From DASZZV01 sp035544835 (lineage in GTDB: Bacteria > Acidobacteriota > Thermoanaerobaculia > Gp7-AA8), in the NCBI GenBank assembly GCA_035544835.1, contig DASZZV010000189.1, forward strand, positions 1-6,300: DNA of 6,300 bases. Direction: 5' to 3'. Positions within the stretch are counted from its first letter, which is position 1. Each line of letters starts with the position of its first letter. Position numbers and translations under genes: made by a program. Shown piece by piece: positions 1 through 3,424 of the stretch. Below the pieces are notes generated by a model. It searched no databases, was not told the origin of the DNA, and worked only from the letters and a program-made list of their open reading frames with translations.

Positions 1-51
1 TCGCACAATCGTAAGAGAGCTCCAAGACTCCACACCGCAAGGCCCCCTCCC

Positions 52-80
52 AGATCCCTCGCTCGACGCTCGGGATGACA
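52..80. repeat. Intergenic repeat, copy 1 (most complete)
   Basis: The copy starts with AGATCCCTCGCTC and ends with GCTCGGGATGACA. The outer ATCCC and GGGAT are inverted, so the unit is an imperfect palindrome. Its reverse complement reads TGTCATCCCGAGC, then GAGCGAGGGATCT. From general knowledge, this is the style of a short dispersed intergenic repeat seen in many bacterial genomes, and it gives rise to spurious CHPERSEGS-like peptides. No coding function is inferred. Confidence 0.6.
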
Positions 81-120
81 CCCTGGTTTCTTTCACTCAG
101 ACGCCGCGCTCCGCGGTCAA

Positions 121-141
121 TCGCTCGGGATGACAGCAAAA
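121..141. repeat. Intergenic repeat, copy 2 (right arm only)
   Basis: TCGCTCGGGATGACA followed by GCAAAA matches the right arm of copies 1 and 3. With copy 3 it shares GCTCGGGATGACAGCAAAA exactly (19 bases). The left arm AGATCCCTC is not recognisable, although a GC-rich stretch, CGCGCTCCGCGG, lies where it would be expected. Probably a decayed or rearranged copy. Confidence 0.55.
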
Positions 142-205
142 GCGGATGTCGAACCGGTTCTGCCTCCAGGCTACAGGAAGTAGATTCACATCGGCCCCAG
201 CTGTG

Positions 206-256
206 AGGTCCCTCGCCCCTCCCACCCGCATGCCCTTGCTCGGGATGACAGCAAAA
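206..256. repeat. Intergenic repeat, copy 3 (expanded centre)
   Basis: The left arm AGGTCCCTCGCCC resembles AGATCCCTCGCTC of copy 1. The right arm GCTCGGGATGACA is identical to copies 1 and 2, and the following GCAAAA matches copy 2. The centre between the arms is longer than in copy 1. It ends about 34 bases before the candidate -35 box of preA, so the repeats lie just upstream of that promoter. Confidence 0.55.
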
Positions 257-289
257 TCGATTCCCACATCTGGCGAAGTACTCCCCAAT

Positions 290-319
290 TCGACAACCGC
301 GCCCGCTCCTATCTATAGT
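290..319 (+). promoter_or_regulatory. Candidate sigma70-type promoter of the preA-like gene
   Basis: A -35 box TCGACA (290-295, five of six matches to TTGACA) is separated by 18 bases from a -10 box TATAGT (314-319, five of six matches to TATAAT). Transcription would begin near 326, giving a leader of about 27 bases that contains the Shine-Dalgarno sequence. The promoter lies inside the open frame that extends upstream of the gene, which argues that the extension is not translated. An 8-bp palindrome CTCGCGAG (330-337) sits near the expected start of transcription. Its role is unknown. Confidence 0.5.
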
Positions 320-340
320 TGTTACCTTTCTCGCGAGCCA

Positions 341-346
341 AGGGAG
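341..346 (+). promoter_or_regulatory. Ribosome binding site of the preA-like gene
   Basis: AGGGAG lies six bases before the ATG at 353. It decides the start: the same frame stays open back to an ATG at 146, but the preceding 69 codons have no such signal, read through the intergenic repeat and contain the likely promoter. Confidence 0.7.
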
Positions 347-352
347 CCATCC

Positions 353-1498
353 ATGAGCGCAGATCTTTCGGTCGTCTTCACCGGCATCCGTTTCGACAAC
401 CCCTTCCTTCTCTCCTCGGCGCCGCCGACGGAATCGGACAGCAACATCATGCGTGCCTTCGATGCCGGCTGGGGGGGCGTGGTGACCAAGACCATCGGCC
501 TGCACCCGGTCGTGAACGTCAAGGGGCCGAAGACCAAATTCCTCCGAGCCGACATCAACTCGGCTCATCTATCGATGAAGAAGAGCCCTTCGTCAGTCCT
601 CCACTCCTCCTGGAACTGGGAGCTCATCTCCGACAAGACCATCGACTGGTGGGTTCCACGAATCAACAGGATCAAGAAGCAGTATCCGAACAAGGTGTTG
701 ATTGCATCGATCATGGCGGGATCGGGAAGTGACACCGAGTTGCAGCATTGGCAGACCCTGGCGAAGGCCTGCCAGGACGAGGGCGCCGATGGACTGGAGC
801 TGAACTTTTCCTGTCCGCACATGGACCGCGAGGACATGGGCTCGAACGTGGGGAAAAATCAGAAGCTCTGCGCCCAGGTGACAGGGGTCGTGAAGGAAGT
901 CGCGAAGATCCCGGTGTGGGTGAAGCTGACGCCGTCGACGACCGAAATCGTGGCCGAGGCGCGCGGCGCCTTTTCGGCGGGAGGAGATGCCATCTCCTCT
1001 TCGAACACTTTCCCCAGTCTTCCTCTGATCGATCCCGAAACGCTGGAGTTCGAGATGAATGTCGACGGCCTTGTCTCATCCGGCGGCCTGGGCGGCCCGG
1101 CCATCCTGCCGCTGTCGCTGGCGAAGATGTCGCAACTGACTCAGGCATTCCCCGACAAAGCGTTTTCCGGCATCGGAGGCATCTCCGACTTCTCGCACGC
1201 ACTGAATTTTTTCATGCTCGGCTGCGGAACGGTGCAGGTCTGCACGGCGGCGATGCTCGATCACGCCATCGGGCCGAATGTGATCAAGACCCTCATCAGC
1301 GGAATGACGGAGTTCATCGAGCGCAACGCCGATAAAGGGTGGACGAGTCTCGAAGATTTCCGAGGCATTCGGCGCGATCGGGTTGTGCCCCATTCGCAGA
1401 TAAAGCGTCCCGACGCGATCGAGTATCACGGCGGGCACGACGCCGAAGGCTACGCGCAGGCCGAGCATCCGGCGGTAGCGATGAAGGCAAGCTCGTAA
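353..1498 (+). CDS. preA: Dihydropyrimidine dehydrogenase PreA-like FMN protein, lacking the C-terminal ferredoxin domain
   Basis: PreA-type proteins hold the FMN site that reduces uracil or thymine to the 5,6-dihydro form, normally with PreT feeding electrons from NADH; this is the first step of reductive pyrimidine breakdown in the cytoplasm. The 381-residue protein is a dihydroorotate dehydrogenase-like TIM barrel. Aligned from memory with mammalian DPD, the key residues are present: TKT (K46, FMN), N88 in WNWELIS (N609), NFSC (N151 and catalytic C154; N668 and C671), KLTP (K191) and SNT (N218-T219; N736-T737). SGIGGI (272-277) fits the FMN phosphate-binding region. E. coli PreA, about 411 residues, ends in two 4Fe-4S clusters. 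Here the chain stops about 37 residues after RVVP with a His/Gly-rich tail, and the only cysteines are C140, C154, C173, C291 and C297, in no cluster motif. The frames downstream encode no ferredoxin, so a simple frameshift does not explain the loss. The ATG at 353 is chosen for its Shine-Dalgarno and promoter. The family is secure; the exact substrate is inferred. Confidence 0.85.
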   Translation: MSADLSVVFTGIRFDNPFLLSSAPPTESDSNIMRAFDAGWGGVVTKTIGLHPVVNVKGPKTKFLRADINSAHLSMKKSPSSVLHSSWNWELISDKTIDWWVPRINRIKKQYPNKVLIASIMAGSGSDTELQHWQTLAKACQDEGADGLELNFSCPHMDREDMGSNVGKNQKLCAQVTGVVKEVAKIPVWVKLTPSTTEIVAEARGAFSAGGDAISSSNTFPSLPLIDPETLEFEMNVDGLVSSGGLGGPAILPLSLAKMSQLTQAFPDKAFSGIGGISDFSHALNFFMLGCGTVQVCTAAMLDHAIGPNVIKTLISGMTEFIERNADKGWTSLEDFRGIRRDRVVPHSQIKRPDAIEYHGGHDAEGYAQAEHPAVAMKASS

Positions 1499-1506
1499 GA
1501 GCGAAG

Positions 1507-1548
1507 GTACCGGCCGCAGGCCGTGCGGCCCTACAAAAGAACGGCCGG
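1507..1548. repeat. GC-rich inverted repeat in the convergent spacer
   Basis: GGCCGC (1512-1517) and GCGGCC (1525-1530) form a perfect 6-bp stem with a 7-base loop. GTA (1507-1509) and TAC (1532-1534 region) can extend it after a small internal loop. CCGGCC (1510-1515) can pair instead with GGCCGG (1543-1548), so two mutually exclusive hairpins are possible. It begins nine bases after the preA stop codon. No T-run follows on either strand, so it is not a standard intrinsic terminator. It may be a REP-like element or protect the 3' end of the preA message. Confidence 0.4.
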
Positions 1549-1684
1549 CTCCGAACGAGCTGAGGTCGATGGAAAAGCAAACGGGATGGGCTGATGCAGG
1601 CGGCGTTCACGACGGTGTAGGGCGGGGCGTGGATTGAAGGGAAAAACAGCGCTGTCAAGTTCAGACCGCCCCCCCATCCTCTTC

Positions 1685-3157
1685 CTACGACATCCAGTTC
1701 ACGCCCGCTTCGTGATTCCACTTCGTGGTGAACTTCTTCGGCTTGGTAAAGAACTCGATCGATGCCTTTCCGGTGATATCCCCGGCGCCGAATTTCGATT
1801 CGTTCCAGCCGCCGAATGAGAAGGGCTCCCGCGGGACTGGAACGCCCACGTTCACCCCGACCATCCCCGCGCTGGCCCGCTCCATGACATAGCGGGCCAC
1901 GCCGCCGCTCTCGGTGTAAACCGAGGCGGCGTTGCCGTACTTCGAGCGGTTCTGAACCTCCAGTGCCTCATCGACATCCTTCGTTCTCACGATGGCCAGC
2001 ACTGGTCCGAAGACTTCCTCCTGGGCGATCCGCATCTCCGGCTGCACGAAATCGATGATGGTCGGCCCGACGAAATAGCCATTCTCTTTTCCCTTCACCA
2101 CGGTGTTGCGGCCGTCCAGCAGGATCTTCGCTCCCTGCTCTTCTGCCTCGGTGATGTAGCTTTCAATTCGCTGCCGGGCCTCTCGTGAAATGACCGGTCC
2201 GACGGTCTTCCCGGGAACCACGTTCTTTGCCAACTCGATCATCCGCTCGATGATCGAGTCACTCTTGCCGACGGCGACCATGACCGACGCGGCCATGCAG
2301 CGCTGACCGGCGCAACCCGACATCGAGGAGATGACATTCGACGAGGTCATCTCCTCGTCGGCATCGGGCATGACGATCAGGTGATTCTTGGCTCCGCCCA
2401 GACAGAGGGCCCGCTTGAGATTCGATGTGGCCCGCCGGTATACAACCTTGGCGACTTTCGTCGAGCCTACGAAGGTCACGCCATCGATGTCGATGTGATC
2501 GCAGATGGCCTCGACCGACTCACGTCCGCCGTGGACGATGTTGAGAACTCCGTCCGGCAATCCAGCTTCTGACAGCAGCTCGGCGAGGCGGCGGGCGCTG
2601 AGCGGGACGAGCTCCGAGGGTTTGAGGATCATGCAGTTCCCGAGAGCGATGGCATTCGGGATCGTCCAGTTCGGCACCATGTTCGGGAAGTTGAAGGGGA
2701 CGATCGAGGCGACGATTCCGACCGGGTACCGCTCCAGGCGGCACTCAACGCCGCGGCTGACCTCGAGAACCTCACCCGGAATGATCTGCGGCAGAGAGCA
2801 GGCAAACTCGCACAGCTCGGCCGACTTCAGCACCTCGGCTCTGGCCTCACTGTCGATCTTCCCGTTTTCTTCGGTGACCAGCGCGGCCAGACCCTCGATA
2901 TGTTTCTCAAGCAGCGCCTTATAGCGATAAAAGACCTGAACGCGCTCCTTGATCGGCATACCTGACCAGGCCGGGAAAGCCTTGCGGGCCGCTTCCACAG
3001 CGCGGTCGATGTCGGCGGCGCCCGAGAGTGGAACGCGAGAGATCGCCCCGCCATTGCTCGGGTCGAAGACCTCAATCATCGTCACCTCGGCAGAGACGAA
3101 CTTCCCGCCGATGTAGTTCTGCACGTCCGGATATTTCAAGGTCTCGACTGCGCTCAT
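1685..3157 (-). CDS. mmsA: CoA-acylating methylmalonate-semialdehyde dehydrogenase-like protein
   Basis: MmsA-type enzymes oxidise methylmalonate (or malonate) semialdehyde with NAD and CoA to propionyl-CoA (or acetyl-CoA), the last step of thymine, valine and inositol breakdown. The 490-residue aldehyde dehydrogenase has the usual length. Visible motifs are PFNFPN (N156, oxyanion hole), LKPSE (K179, cofactor), FVGST (229-233), LGGAKNH (253-259) and GQRCMA with catalytic C287. The glutamate of hydrolytic aldehyde dehydrogenases, normally just before the LGG-type motif, is replaced by C252, as expected for CoA-acylating members; EEVFGPV (380-386) is also typical. Two departures stand out. K111 occupies the place of the family's Arg in the 'RGIEVVEFA' segment, and the loop at about 311-320 is some six to eight residues shorter than usual, lacking the PGTDP-like stretch. 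It is probably a divergent subfamily. The ATG at 3157 has AGGAGA seven bases upstream; the in-frame GTG at 3184 has none. It is convergent with preA. Confidence 0.8.
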   Translation of the reverse strand: MSAVETLKYPDVQNYIGGKFVSAEVTMIEVFDPSNGGAISRVPLSGAADIDRAVEAARKAFPAWSGMPIKERVQVFYRYKALLEKHIEGLAALVTEENGKIDSEARAEVLKSAELCEFACSLPQIIPGEVLEVSRGVECRLERYPVGIVASIVPFNFPNMVPNWTIPNAIALGNCMILKPSELVPLSARRLAELLSEAGLPDGVLNIVHGGRESVEAICDHIDIDGVTFVGSTKVAKVVYRRATSNLKRALCLGGAKNHLIVMPDADEEMTSSNVISSMSGCAGQRCMAASVMVAVGKSDSIIERMIELAKNVVPGKTVGPVISREARQRIESYITEAEEQGAKILLDGRNTVVKGKENGYFVGPTIIDFVQPEMRIAQEEVFGPVLAIVRTKDVDEALEVQNRSKYGNAASVYTESGGVARYVMERASAGMVGVNVGVPVPREPFSFGGWNESKFGAGDITGKASIEFFTKPKKFTTKWNHEAGVNWMS

Positions 3158-3164
3158 GGGGGCC

Positions 3165-3170
3165 TCTCCT
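3165..3170 (-). promoter_or_regulatory. Ribosome binding site of the mmsA-like gene
   Basis: On the minus strand GAAGGAGAG includes AGGAGA seven bases before the ATG at 3157. This near-ideal signal favours the ATG over the GTG nine codons upstream, which would place the signal inside the coding sequence. Confidence 0.7.
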
Positions 3171-3182
3171 TCGAATCGGATC

Positions 3183-3212
3183 ACTCTAGGACCGAACGGG
3201 AGCGAAGGGCAA
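3183..3212 (-). promoter_or_regulatory. Weak candidate promoter of the mmsA-like gene
   Basis: On the minus strand TTGCCC (3207-3212) and TAGAGT (3183-3188), each matching four of six consensus bases, are 18 bases apart. Transcription would start just before the ribosome binding site. The 267-bp gap from the upstream signalling gene makes an independent promoter likely, but these boxes are weak. Other TTGAC-type boxes in the gap could serve instead. Confidence 0.25.
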
Positions 3213-3218
3213 GGGCGC

Positions 3219-3278
3219 GGTCAAAAATCGAGTCAAGCGCCGAAAACGCACTGGCGAGGCGTCGGGTCAACGTTGACC
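3219..3278. promoter_or_regulatory. Candidate operator: 14-bp palindrome plus repeated half-sites
   Basis: GGTCAACGTTGACC at 3265-3278 is a perfect 14-bp palindrome. Its half-site recurs closer to mmsA as GGTCAA (3219-3224) and AGTCAA (3231-3236), in the same orientation with starts 12 bases apart. A looser GGTCAC lies at 3298-3303. The cluster is in the only non-coding stretch upstream of mmsA, about 107 bases from its start codon, which fits a dimeric transcription factor site. The regulator family cannot be told from the sequence. Confidence 0.45.
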
Positions 3279-3424
3279 GGCGCCGCAGTCTCCACGAGGT
3301 CACCGGATCCGAACGACGCTATGTGAATTCCAAAGAATCCAACTGCCCTGCAAGAACAAGAGGCCTGGCCCCGCTCAGACCCTCAACGGCTCCCGCGGAA
3401 TAGGCCGTCCAGCGACGTTGATGC

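Larger units (their letters stand above)
1..289. other. Non-coding leader region with degenerate repeats
   Basis: I find no credible gene in this stretch. The open frames crossing it encode low-complexity peptides. The minus-strand one (97-288) contains residues of the CHPER type, which arise when the local intergenic repeats are translated, so it is a spurious frame. The plus-strand frame running into preA from 146 has no ribosome binding site and crosses the preA promoter. What the region does hold is three copies of a GCTCGGGATGACA-type repeat, listed separately. The first 50 bases show nothing I can identify. Confidence 0.7.

Noticed and set aside
115..120. GGTCAA upstream of preA as a shared operator half-site with mmsA
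   Set aside because: It is a single six-base match far upstream of the promoter and next to the dispersed repeat, so it is too weak to support co-regulation.
97..288. Minus-strand 63-codon open frame upstream of preA
   Set aside because: It is a translation of the repeat arms (CHPER-like residues) with no ribosome binding site or recognisable domain.
711..1335. Long alternative frames inside preA on both strands (748-1335 plus, 711-1202 minus)
   Set aside because: They are Arg/Gly-rich and low complexity, and they overlap the frame that carries the conserved FMN and substrate motifs.
1499..1563. Possible missing ferredoxin domain shifted out of frame after the preA stop
   Set aside because: The frame continuing past the stop yields a short basic peptide with no CxxCxxC pattern, so a frameshifted Fe-S domain is not there.
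1646..1655. ACAGCGCTGT palindrome near the mmsA stop as a terminator
   Set aside because: It has no loop and no adjacent T-run on either strand, and a 10-bp palindrome is expected by chance several times in a window this size.
3361..3385. GGGGCC/GGCCTC stem after the signalling gene as an intrinsic terminator
   Set aside because: The loop would be a single base and the following minus-strand sequence has only scattered T residues.
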